From assembly GCA_029934475.1 (NCBI GenBank), contig JAOZMC010000005.1, forward strand, positions 1 to 46,655: 46,655 nucleotides of DNA, given 5' to 3'. The translations under genes were made by a program, and so were the position numbers. Under the pieces are notes generated by a model. The model did no database searches, was not told where the DNA came from, and saw only the letters and a program-made list of their open reading frames with translations. This DNA is from Arcobacteraceae bacterium. GTDB taxonomy: Bacteria > Campylobacterota > Campylobacteria > Campylobacterales > Arcobacteraceae. This document shows, piece by piece, positions 1 through 8,346 of this stretch. The first letter of the stretch is position 1. Each line of letters starts with the position of its first letter.

Positions 1-83
1 CCACCAAAAAACTCTTCTGGGTTTTTTATAGTAGATAGCCCGCCTGTAGATGTCATGATGATTTTGTTAGATTCAATCGACAA
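1..83 (-). CDS. Unidentified protein, N-terminal fragment cut by window edge
   Basis: Only about 27 codons are visible, reading off the left edge of the window. I place the start at a TTG at position 83 because an AAAGG ribosome-binding site lies about eight bases upstream of it; an ATG at 56 in the same frame has no such site. The gene would overlap the end of the kinase-like gene by 11 bases, which is the usual packing style here and suggests co-transcription with it. The visible residues include an S-T-G-G-L-S stretch. I do not recognise the family, and the frame itself is only modestly supported. Confidence 0.4.
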   Translation of the reverse strand, partial: MSIESNKIIMTSTGGLSTIKNPEEFFG

Positions 84-825
84 CTTCTATACCTTTGAGT
101 CGTTTTTTGAAATTTTTTCTGTCTTTGTTTTTTTGTGAGTAATATATCGCTTTTTGCACACAATATCTCTCGTCTTGGTTTGATATTTTTGCATATGCTT
201 TTGCCATAGTCGTCATATCGTCATCTTTTGCCCACAATTTTTCAAAATTTTTCAGTCGGTCGTCTAGGCTTAGAGCTTGAAACTTCATACGATTTATATC
301 TACTATCTTGAACTCATAGCCAGTTTGCGATTTTTTCACTAGCACATTGCCCGGACTTAGATCAAGATGCAAGATATTGTTTTCGTGTAGCTGATATACA
401 AACAAAGCATAAGCCTCAAATACTGCTTTTTTTTCTGGGAAGTTACTATTTGTCAGTGGTTTTCTTATAGTCCAGTCATACTTGAAATTTTCTGCTACAA
501 AATAGCTTTGGTCTATGAGTCCGTACTTTTTGAACTCTATATATCCTACAGCACTTGGTGCGAACTGCCCTATTTTTAAACTATTTACAAACGATTTTTT
601 AGCTTTGCTTGGTCTTAAAAATGTGTATATGATTTTGTTTATGATGTGTGGTATCTTAAACGACTTAACTACTAACCCTTTGTCTTCATATGCTATAAGT
701 TTGATCTGATTTCTAGCATCGTGCAGATAGTTGTCCGAGCTTTTGAAGGTATCTACTATGTTTAGTATCAAACTTTTTGGATATTTGTCCGATACTGCCT
801 TGTTTAATATGTTTTGATTTTGCAT
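73..825 (-). CDS. Lipopolysaccharide kinase (Kdo/WaaP)-like protein
   Basis: A 250-residue protein with the core of a small protein-kinase-like fold. Residues 153-160 read HLDLSPGN, matching the HxD catalytic loop with its downstream Asn, and VDIN at 175-178 fits the metal-binding D-x-N position. The Lys-rich N-terminal lobe lacks an obvious glycine loop, as is common in the Kdo/WaaP group. Members of that group phosphorylate sugars of the lipopolysaccharide core at the inner membrane face; the exact substrate here is unknown. It is transcribed away from the ftsAZ operon. The best promoter match ends only five bases before the ATG, so the mRNA may have almost no leader. A generic aminoglycoside-phosphotransferase-type kinase is the main alternative. 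Confidence 0.7.
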   Translation of the reverse strand: MQNQNILNKAVSDKYPKSLILNIVDTFKSSDNYLHDARNQIKLIAYEDKGLVVKSFKIPHIINKIIYTFLRPSKAKKSFVNSLKIGQFAPSAVGYIEFKKYGLIDQSYFVAENFKYDWTIRKPLTNSNFPEKKAVFEAYALFVYQLHENNILHLDLSPGNVLVKKSQTGYEFKIVDINRMKFQALSLDDRLKNFEKLWAKDDDMTTMAKAYAKISNQDERYCVQKAIYYSQKNKDRKNFKKRLKGIEVVD

Positions 826-830
826 CTGTT

Positions 831-851
831 ATTTTATCTAAATTATCTTAA
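831..851 (-). promoter_or_regulatory. Promoter of the kinase-like gene (divergent with the ftsAZ operon)
   Basis: On the minus strand this reads TTAAG, seven bases, then AGATAAAAT. It is nearly the same sequence as the oppositely directed promoter at 883-903. The -10 ends five bases from the start codon at 825, which predicts an almost leaderless transcript. This is inferred from sequence only. Confidence 0.5.
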
Positions 852-882
852 ATTTACCTATTTTTGCAATATATATTTTAAT

Positions 883-903
883 TTAAGACTATTTAGATAA
901 AAT
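883..903 (+). promoter_or_regulatory. Promoter of the ppiD-like/ftsA/ftsZ/mfd operon
   Basis: TTAAG at 883-887, a seven-base T-rich spacer, then AGATAAAAT ending at 903. The same arrangement recurs before several other genes in the window. It lies 23 bases before the start codon, which is preceded by an AAGGAG ribosome-binding site at 917-922. Confidence 0.6.
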
Positions 904-926
904 ACCAAAAACTTTCAAGGAGTGAT

Positions 927-2258
927 ATGATAACATGGATGCAAAGACACAAAAGTTGGCTAGTGATAACGATATGGATAAGCACGATAGCTTTTGTAGG
1001 AGCAGGGTTTGTAGGCTGGGGGTCGTATAACTACGGCAAAACAGGCGGCGATGTAGCAAAGGTGGGTGATGTGACTATCAGCTATCAAGATGTAAACGAA
1101 CAATACAACAGATTGTATTCTCAATACGCAGAGACATTTGGTGAGCAGTTCAACCAAGAAGTAGCAAAAAAGATCAAGCTAGAAACCACCGCTTACAACA
1201 GCACAGTTAGTAGCGCTCTTATGGTAAACTATGCTCAAGATTTGGGGTTGGTAGTTACCGACAAAGAGGTATCAAAAGAGTTAGTGAGATACGATGCCTT
1301 TATGAAAGATGGCAAATTTGATAAGGAGATATACATAAAAGTCCTATCACAAAACAGAAACAACCCCAAAGAGTTTGAACGAAAACTCAAACAAGATATA
1401 TTGATAAGAAAAGTCCAAGATATTTTCAACAAATTTACCAAAAACAGCGACAAAGAGATAGAGACTATCAGCACTATATATTCTATAAAGGATGATATAG
1501 ATATAAACATCATAAGTGCAAGCGATATACAAGTGGACAAAAATGACACAAAACTCAAAGACTACTGGGAGAAAAACAAACAACAATACCTATCAAATAC
1601 TAAATACAAAGCAAACATAAGCGAAGTAGCCATAGTAGATGGCGATGAAAAAAAGGCAAAAACAAAAGCACTCAAGCTGTTTATAGACCTCAAAAAAGCG
1701 AAACAAAAGTTTGAAAAAACTATACAGATAGACCCTACCGATATGGCGATAAGTGAAGATGATATCTCAAATATCCAAAAAGCCCAAAAAGACAAAGTGT
1801 TGAAGCCTATACAATCTGGCGACAAATTTATCATAGTCCAAGTGCTACAAACAATACAGCCAAAACCTTTGGCTTTTGCACAAGTCATAGAGGAGGTAGC
1901 TACAGCATACAAGCTGCAAGTCCTAGTCAAACAAAAAGCCCAAGAGAGCTTGGAAAACTTCAAAGGAACTAGCATAGGCAGTATAAATATGGACAAGTTT
2001 GAACCTATAGAGGGTCTAAGTGAGACACAAAGTCAAGCATTTTATAGCCAGATATTTACTAGACAAGATAAAAAAGGCATCATAGCAGTAGAGGACAAAA
2101 ACATAGTGTATCATATCAAAAAAAGCGTATTTGGACAGACAAGCTCGGCACAGACAAGAGATATAATATCACAAAAGCTAGACACTATCAAAGTAAATCT
2201 AGTCATGTCAAAGCTACTTGAAAATCTAAAAACCAAATACAAAGTAGTGCGATATTAA
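927..2258 (+). CDS. PpiD/SurA-type peptidyl-prolyl isomerase-like periplasmic folding factor
   Basis: A 443-residue protein with a single membrane-spanning segment at about residues 12-33 after a short positively charged N terminus. This is the PpiD architecture, anchored in the inner membrane with the bulk in the periplasm. The next roughly 150 residues resemble a SurA N-terminal chaperone domain (substrate-binding helices following a GDVTISYQDVNEQY-type strand and helix). A clear, conserved parvulin catalytic domain is hard to see, so it may act mainly as a chaperone for outer-membrane proteins. It is the first gene of an operon with ftsA (12-base gap). A gene of this type just before ftsA is a familiar arrangement in Campylobacterota. 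An AAGGAG site supports the ATG. Confidence 0.8.
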   Translation: MITWMQRHKSWLVITIWISTIAFVGAGFVGWGSYNYGKTGGDVAKVGDVTISYQDVNEQYNRLYSQYAETFGEQFNQEVAKKIKLETTAYNSTVSSALMVNYAQDLGLVVTDKEVSKELVRYDAFMKDGKFDKEIYIKVLSQNRNNPKEFERKLKQDILIRKVQDIFNKFTKNSDKEIETISTIYSIKDDIDINIISASDIQVDKNDTKLKDYWEKNKQQYLSNTKYKANISEVAIVDGDEKKAKTKALKLFIDLKKAKQKFEKTIQIDPTDMAISEDDISNIQKAQKDKVLKPIQSGDKFIIVQVLQTIQPKPLAFAQVIEEVATAYKLQVLVKQKAQESLENFKGTSIGSINMDKFEPIEGLSETQSQAFYSQIFTRQDKKGIIAVEDKNIVYHIKKSVFGQTSSAQTRDIISQKLDTIKVNLVMSKLLENLKTKYKVVRY

Positions 2259-2270
2259 AAGGAGAAATAT

Positions 2271-3626
2271 ATGAATATACCTAAACTTTCTATAGACATA
2301 GGCTCATCGTCAATCAGTGCCATAGTTGCAACCACCAACGACAATGGTGATATCAAAATACTAGGTCGTGGAGTTGCGAAGTCAGAGGGTATAAAAAACG
2401 GCGATGTAGTCAATATAGATCACTTAGCCGATGCTATAAGCCAAGCAGTCAAAGGTGCTAAGTCAAAGATAAATGAGACCATCACCAAAGCCATAGTCTC
2501 TGTATCTGGGTCATATATCAATACTCGCAGAGGCAACGGTACTATCATCATACAGACAGGACAAGTCAACAAAAAAGATATTAAAAAAGTATTTGATGTA
2601 GCACATCACAATGCCAACATAATACCAGAATATGTGATGATACATTTGTTGCCGATATCATTTAAAATCGATGATATAGAGATGGACACACCGCTCAATA
2701 TGACAGGCTCCCGACTTGAAGTAGATGCTAGCATCATCATAGCCAAAAAATCAGCTCTTACAAATATAGAAAGCTCCCTAAAGGTTTGTGGGCTGAGTGT
2801 CGAAAACTATGTGCTATCAAGCTATGCATCTAGCTTATCATCGGTCAGCGAAAAACAAAAAACTGACGGTTGTTGCCTCATAGATATAGGTGCTGGGTCT
2901 ATCGATATGGTAATACTACACAACAAAGCCGTGCTTTATAATATGTTTTTGCCTTTTGGGTCAAACCATATCACACAAGACCTAAGCGAAATGCTAGATA
3001 CTCACCTAGTCGCAGCAGAGTTGATCAAAAATCAATACGGCACCTTGACGCCTTATGATGACGATACAAATATAAAAGACGGCGAAGTAGAGATACCCAG
3101 CATAAGAGAAGGTGAAAAGGCTCACAATGTCACCAAAAAACATATTCAACTTATCGTCCATGCAAGAGTAGAAGAGATGTTGTTGATGGCGAAACAAAAG
3201 CTTGTCCAAAGTGAGATGGGTAGGTTTATAAGGTCTGGCATCGTTTTATCTGGTGGTATTTGCAAGATAGAGGGTATAGTGCATTTTGCCAAAAAAGTAT
3301 TTGAAAAGCAAGATGTGAATTTTGGCAAAACTAGTGAAAATATAGACAACGAATTTATAGACTTTAAAGATAGCTCAAATGCCACTATCATAGGTTTGTT
3401 GTATTATAGCTTAAACAAGATCAATGTATTTGAACTTGATTCCAAAAAAGAGCTAAAGTCAAGCTACGACAAGATAGACAAGCTAGAGATACAGCAGACG
3501 CAAAAGCTAGAAAATGTCCATCTGTCAAAACCAAACAACCGAAACACTATAAATATAAGCACGATACAAAAAGAATCAAACGAAACATTGAACAAAGTTA
3601 AAAGTATGCTAAAGGAGTGGTTTTGA
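2271..3626 (+). CDS. ftsA: Cell division protein FtsA
   Basis: A 451-residue actin-fold ATPase that tethers FtsZ filaments to the inner membrane. The phosphate-1 loop is at residues 7-14 (SIDIGSSS). A second nucleotide motif with LIDIGAGSID occurs near residue 205, and the adenosine-binding VLSGGICKIEG lies near 325. The extreme C terminus (KVKSMLKEWF) fits the amphipathic membrane-targeting helix of the family. An additional SHS2/1C-like region is expected around residues 85-165. A run of about 60 low-conservation, polar residues precedes the C-terminal helix as a linker. It is followed directly by ftsZ with a one-base stop/start overlap (TGATG), implying translational coupling. Confidence 0.96.
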   Translation: MNIPKLSIDIGSSSISAIVATTNDNGDIKILGRGVAKSEGIKNGDVVNIDHLADAISQAVKGAKSKINETITKAIVSVSGSYINTRRGNGTIIIQTGQVNKKDIKKVFDVAHHNANIIPEYVMIHLLPISFKIDDIEMDTPLNMTGSRLEVDASIIIAKKSALTNIESSLKVCGLSVENYVLSSYASSLSSVSEKQKTDGCCLIDIGAGSIDMVILHNKAVLYNMFLPFGSNHITQDLSEMLDTHLVAAELIKNQYGTLTPYDDDTNIKDGEVEIPSIREGEKAHNVTKKHIQLIVHARVEEMLLMAKQKLVQSEMGRFIRSGIVLSGGICKIEGIVHFAKKVFEKQDVNFGKTSENIDNEFIDFKDSSNATIIGLLYYSLNKINVFELDSKKELKSSYDKIDKLEIQQTQKLENVHLSKPNNRNTINISTIQKESNETLNKVKSMLKEWF

Positions 3627-4750
3627 TGGATAGTTTATTTAACATAAAAGACATAAAAGAGAGTTTGCCATCTGAGAAACTTGAGGGTAATTTTGCTAAA
3701 ATTACTGCCATCGGTGTAGGTGGTGGTGGGTGTAATATGATAAACCATATGATAGACCAAGGCATAGAAAAGATAGATCTAGTAGTAGCAAACACTGACC
3801 AACAAGTGCTAGATATATCAAAAGCACCGACAACTGTCCAGCTAGGGCGTGAGCTTACTAGTGGATTGGGTGCTGGTATGGATCCAGACAAAGGCAGAGA
3901 CTCTGCACTGGAAGCATATCAAGAGTTGCTTGAGTTGTTTAATGGTGCTGGCATAGTGTTTGTGGCAGCTGGTTTAGGCGGAGGCACTGGCACAGGAGCC
4001 GCTCCTATAGTAGCCAAAGCAGCCAAAGAATCAGGAGCATTGACAGTAGCAGTAGTCACCAAGCCGTTTAGCTGGGAAGGCAAAAAACGAGGCACACTAG
4101 CTAGTGTAGGACTAGAAGAGCTAAAAGAGGTCAGCGATTCTATCATCATAGTGCCAAACGATAGATTGTTGGAGATCGTAGATGCAAGTGTCGGTTTCAA
4201 AGATGCTTTTAAAATAGTAGACAATGTCCTGTATCAAGCGGTAAACGGTATGAGCGAAGTTATTTTGAATCACGGCAACGGCGATATCAACACAGACTTC
4301 GCCGATGTCCAACGAGTCATGAGACACAAAGGTATGGCACTCATGGGTATAGGCAAAGCCAAAGGCGAAGATGCTGTCATGAATGCTTTGCAAGATGCTA
4401 TAAACTCGCCTCTGCTAGACAAAATATCACTCTCTGGGGCGAAAGGTATGGTGATACATTTTCATATGCATCCAACTATCTCTATGCTAGAGATAAACAA
4501 TGTCATGACACAACTACACGAGACTTTGGATGGGACAACAGAGGTAATATTTGGGACGACTACAGACGATGAGCTAAACACAAACGAGATCAAGATAACC
4601 ATAGTGGCTACTGGATTTGATAACACTCCACACCATGGCGATATGGTGAAAAACAGTATATCAAATGAACCGATAGTTCAAAAAACAAATAGAAATCACT
4701 ACAATGTACCACCGCTTATGAGAGATTATAGTATCAAATACCAGCTATAA
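3626..4750 (+). CDS. ftsZ: Cell division GTPase FtsZ
   Basis: Tubulin-like GTPase that forms the division ring. A GVGGGGCN loop is at residues 30-37 and the tubulin signature GGGTGTG at 118-124. The synergy loop region follows, and a short C-terminal peptide (VPPLMRDY) serves as the FtsA-binding tail, degenerate compared with the usual version. I chose the ATG at 3626 because an AAAGGAG site at 3611-3617 is well spaced for it. A GTG at 3617, nine bases upstream, would fall on that site. This gives 374 residues, normal for the family. It is translationally coupled to ftsA, and mfd follows after one base. Confidence 0.97.
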   Translation: MDSLFNIKDIKESLPSEKLEGNFAKITAIGVGGGGCNMINHMIDQGIEKIDLVVANTDQQVLDISKAPTTVQLGRELTSGLGAGMDPDKGRDSALEAYQELLELFNGAGIVFVAAGLGGGTGTGAAPIVAKAAKESGALTVAVVTKPFSWEGKKRGTLASVGLEELKEVSDSIIIVPNDRLLEIVDASVGFKDAFKIVDNVLYQAVNGMSEVILNHGNGDINTDFADVQRVMRHKGMALMGIGKAKGEDAVMNALQDAINSPLLDKISLSGAKGMVIHFHMHPTISMLEINNVMTQLHETLDGTTEVIFGTTTDDELNTNEIKITIVATGFDNTPHHGDMVKNSISNEPIVQKTNRNHYNVPPLMRDYSIKYQL

Positions 4751-4751
4751 A

Positions 4752-7736
4752 GTGCCGTCAAACAAAGATATCCAAGCTTTAGCATATCATCATCTAGCCT
4801 CTAGTTTGAGCTGTGATGGTATAGTAGTAGCAGATCAAAAAGAGGCAAATATAGTCAAAGATGTGTGCCTTTTTTGTGGCTACGACACATATGTTTTGCC
4901 TGATTTTAGAGCAAACTATATGGATGATCTTTTATCATATACAACAGAACTCCAACAACTCACAACAGTATTGACAAAATACACAAAAAACAAAAAAACA
5001 AAAAAAATACTTATATCGCCTATTCGAACTATATCATACAAGCTACCTGTTGCTGATTGTTTTGAGACTTTGTCGCTAAACTTCGCACAGACCATCGACA
5101 CAAAAAACTTGAAAACCCAGCTATACCACTGGGGATACAGGTTTGTAGATATAGTGACAACCAATGGCGAGGTATCTATGAGAGGAGATATCATAGATAT
5201 ATTTGAGTTATCAAATGATACAGGATACCGTATATCACTTTTTGGCGATGAGATAGAGAGCATAAGAAGTTTTGATATCCAAAATCAAAAATCTTTTAAA
5301 GATGAGCTAGAAACCATAGAAATATTGCCGGCATTTTTGAGCCTAAATCAACAACAATACGAAAAGATAGATGTAAAAATAGAACAGATACAAAGCAACA
5401 ACTTCGTCAAAGATATTCACTCTTTGGGGTTTTGGTATTTGGGCGAACTGTCTCGTAGCTATATCACCAAAGAGACATATATATCATCAAAAGCAAAAGA
5501 TGAACTAGATGAAGTGTATATCATAGACGAAGCAAGACTACCAAAAAGCACTCTGTCTAGTTTGCCTACTTTTAAACAAACGACCGCCACAAAAAGCATT
5601 AAGCCAGACAATATAGAAGAGCTACTAGCTTTGCATACAGACAAAAAGACCACCATAATATCAAACAACCAAGCAAAGATAGAACGATATAAACTACACA
5701 ATCGTGGGTTTGACTATATTATCCAGCCATATATCGTAAATCTATTGAGTGCCGATAGGCTGATAATATCGCTAAATCAACACTATGTCCAAAGAAAAAG
5801 AAAAACCCCAACCATAGTGCTAGATGAGCTAAAACCCGGTGAGCTAGTAGTGCATGAGATACACGGAGTCGGTAAGTTTGAGAAAATCGACACTATAAAA
5901 GAGCTAGGAGCGACAAAGGATTATATCTGTTTGATATATCAAAACAACGACAAACTCCTCATACCTATGGAAAACATAGATATCATAGATAGATACATAG
6001 CAAACAGTGGCGACAGTGGTATACTAGATAAGCTAGGCAAAAAAAGTTTCTCCAAGCTCAAAGAAAAGGTGCGAGAAAAACTTTTTGATATAGCTTCAGA
6101 TATCATAAGCACAGCAGCCAAAAGAGAGCTGATCAAAGGTATATATATAGACACTAGCGGAGCGGAGCTTAAAAACTTTCAAACCAAAGCAATGTTTGAA
6201 TACACACAAGGACAAACACAAGCTATAGATGATATATTTGCCGATATTTCCAGCTACAAAGTCATGGATAGGGTGCTTAGTGGCGATGTAGGGTTTGGCA
6301 AGACAGAAGTAGCTATAAATGCCATGATAGCATCTGCCATAAGCGGATATCAAAGTGTATTGATAGCACCTACGACTATACTTAGCTCACAACACTACAA
6401 AACTTTCGAAAGTAGGTTTAGCACAGAGGGTTTCCGCATAGCCAGACTAGATGGCAAATCCACCACTACAGAAAAAAACAGTATCAAACGACAGCTACTA
6501 GATGGAGAGATAGATATGGTCGTAGGCACTCATTCGCTTTTAAATGTGAAGTTCAAAAATCTTGGCCTTGTGGTGCTAGACGAGGAGCATAAGTTTGGAG
6601 TCAAACAAAAAGAGAAGCTAAAGCTACTAGGCAAAAATATCCATATATTGAGCATGAGTGCCACTCCTATACCCCGCACGTTAAATCAAGCATTGTCAAA
6701 AGTCAAGTCCATAAGCACCCTACCACAACCGCCAAAAGATAGATTGCCAGTGAGGACATATATCAAAGAGTTTGACGAAAAAGCGATAAAAGAGATAATA
6801 TTGAGAGAAAAAAGACGAGCAGGGCAAGTGTTTTATATATACAACAATATCAAAACCATAAACTTCAAAAAGCAGTTTCTAGAGGAGCTGATAGATGGTA
6901 TCAAAGTCCAGACCATACACTCCAAAGTTCCGCAAAACCAAGCACAAAAAATACTAGAAGAGTTTTTAAATGGCGACACAGATGTATTGCTAGGCACTAC
7001 TATTGTAGAATCTGGACTTCATATACCAAATGCAAACACTATCATAGTAGATGGTGCCGATAGATTTGGTATAGCAGACTTGCACCAGCTACGAGGCAGA
7101 GTGGGCAGGAGCGAGACAGAGGGATTTTGCTATTTTTTCGTCCAAGACAAAGCCGATATCACACAGGATGCTACCAAACGACTTGTGGCTTTGCAGAGCA
7201 ACTCATATCTAGGAAGCGGACAAGCTCTGGCCTATCAAGACTTACAAATACGAGGCGGTGGCAATATACTAGGCACAGCCCAAAGCGGACATATCAAGCA
7301 TATAGGGTATTCGCTGTATCTCAAGATGCTAGAAGATGCCTTGAGTATATTGAGCCGACAAGAGATACAGACAGAAAAAACACAGCCAGTAGATATCAAG
7401 CTAAACATATCGGCATATATCGATAGTGGCACAGTAGGTTGCGACAGAGTGAGACTGGAGCTATATAGGCGGTTGGGGCGGTGTGGTGAAGTTGGGCAAG
7501 TGTATGATATATATGAAGAGATTGAAGATAGATTTGGCAAAGCAGATATATACACAAAGCAGTTTATAGAGTTAATCATCATAAAGATAAAGGCAAAAAG
7601 CAAAGGTATAAAACATATCATGAATTATGAAAAAAAGATCACCATAACCTACCACGACAGCACACAGCAAAGGCTCACAAGCGATAGCAAAGATGACAAA
7701 GATATACTTAAGTGTGTTTTGGATTATCTATCGTGA
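4752..7736 (+). CDS. mfd: Transcription-repair coupling factor Mfd
   Basis: A 994-residue ATP-dependent translocase that removes RNA polymerase stalled at DNA damage and recruits UvrA. The domain order is visible: a UvrB-like N-terminal region to about residue 300, the CarD-like RNA-polymerase-interaction domain from about 359 (PGELVVHEIHGVGKFE), a Walker A motif GDVGFGKTE near 511, the DEEH box near 610, helicase motif VI GRVGRSETEG near 782, and the C-terminal regulatory domain. It begins with GTG one base after the ftsZ stop. Its length is at the short end for Mfd, typical of Campylobacterota. Placement behind ftsZ gives one operon linking division and repair genes; functional linkage is not implied. 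Confidence 0.96.
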   Translation: MPSNKDIQALAYHHLASSLSCDGIVVADQKEANIVKDVCLFCGYDTYVLPDFRANYMDDLLSYTTELQQLTTVLTKYTKNKKTKKILISPIRTISYKLPVADCFETLSLNFAQTIDTKNLKTQLYHWGYRFVDIVTTNGEVSMRGDIIDIFELSNDTGYRISLFGDEIESIRSFDIQNQKSFKDELETIEILPAFLSLNQQQYEKIDVKIEQIQSNNFVKDIHSLGFWYLGELSRSYITKETYISSKAKDELDEVYIIDEARLPKSTLSSLPTFKQTTATKSIKPDNIEELLALHTDKKTTIISNNQAKIERYKLHNRGFDYIIQPYIVNLLSADRLIISLNQHYVQRKRKTPTIVLDELKPGELVVHEIHGVGKFEKIDTIKELGATKDYICLIYQNNDKLLIPMENIDIIDRYIANSGDSGILDKLGKKSFSKLKEKVREKLFDIASDIISTAAKRELIKGIYIDTSGAELKNFQTKAMFEYTQGQTQAIDDIFADISSYKVMDRVLSGDVGFGKTEVAINAMIASAISGYQSVLIAPTTILSSQHYKTFESRFSTEGFRIARLDGKSTTTEKNSIKRQLLDGEIDMVVGTHSLLNVKFKNLGLVVLDEEHKFGVKQKEKLKLLGKNIHILSMSATPIPRTLNQALSKVKSISTLPQPPKDRLPVRTYIKEFDEKAIKEIILREKRRAGQVFYIYNNIKTINFKKQFLEELIDGIKVQTIHSKVPQNQAQKILEEFLNGDTDVLLGTTIVESGLHIPNANTIIVDGADRFGIADLHQLRGRVGRSETEGFCYFFVQDKADITQDATKRLVALQSNSYLGSGQALAYQDLQIRGGGNILGTAQSGHIKHIGYSLYLKMLEDALSILSRQEIQTEKTQPVDIKLNISAYIDSGTVGCDRVRLELYRRLGRCGEVGQVYDIYEEIEDRFGKADIYTKQFIELIIIKIKAKSKGIKHIMNYEKKITITYHDSTQQRLTSDSKDDKDILKCVLDYLS

Positions 7737-8296
7737 CAAAGATTATAAGATATCTTATCACCGATAAAAGATATTATCAAGACAAAAAGCAGTTCAAAAA
7801 GGTTTTACATAAAAGCCTCAAAAAGCACAAACCATCATTTGTATGTTATAGAGACAAAAGCACAGATGATTTCTCACAATATGCCAGGATATTTGTAAAT
7901 AGTTGCAAAAAATATAGATATATAGACAAAATTTTATTAAATCAAAATTTTGTAGAAGCAAAAAAACAAAAGTGCGATGGAGTCCATCTGTCATCTAGCC
8001 AGTTTGGCCATATCACCAAAGCCAGACGACAAGGTTTATTTGTGACGATCAGTTGCCATACCCTAAATGATATAAAAAAAGCAAAAAACTCAAAAGCCAA
8101 TATGGTCACATATTCGCCACTGTTTAAAAGCCCAGACAAAGGAGTACCGCTAGGATTGTTTGCTTTGAAAAAGGCTATCAAGTTATACAACATACCTATT
8201 ATCGCTCTAGGTGGAGTGATCCAAAACTCCCATATATATAAGCTAAAAGCCACAAACACAGCAGGATTTGCTTCCATACGACATTTTTTTGGATAA
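7733..8296 (+). CDS. Thiamine phosphate synthase (ThiE/TenI) family protein
   Basis: A (beta/alpha)8-barrel protein of 187 residues. Recognisable parts are the opening strand YLITDKRYY, the HLSSSQF segment corresponding to the HLGQxD region, a YSPLFKSPDKG loop matching the GPIFxTxTK loop, and IIALGGV near the C terminus, the phosphate-binding strand. Several residues of true thiamine phosphate synthase are changed (for example HLSSSQ instead of HLGQED), so it may be a TenI-like thiazole tautomerase or a divergent ThiE. I start it at GTG 7733, overlapping the mfd stop by four bases. The in-frame GTG at 7712 would add residues lying before the conserved first strand. Confidence 0.75.
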   Translation: MTKIIRYLITDKRYYQDKKQFKKVLHKSLKKHKPSFVCYRDKSTDDFSQYARIFVNSCKKYRYIDKILLNQNFVEAKKQKCDGVHLSSSQFGHITKARRQGLFVTISCHTLNDIKKAKNSKANMVTYSPLFKSPDKGVPLGLFALKKAIKLYNIPIIALGGVIQNSHIYKLKATNTAGFASIRHFFG

Positions 8297-8298
8297 AC

Positions 8299-8319
8299 TT
8301 AAGGTTTCTTTGGTATAAT
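8299..8319 (+). promoter_or_regulatory. Promoter of icd
   Basis: TTAAG at 8299-8303, seven bases, then TGGTATAAT with a perfect TATAAT at 8314-8319. It lies 27 bases before the icd start. It separates icd from the preceding division operon. Confidence 0.7.
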
Positions 8320-8346
8320 TTCACACTTTAAAAAAAGGATGATTAT

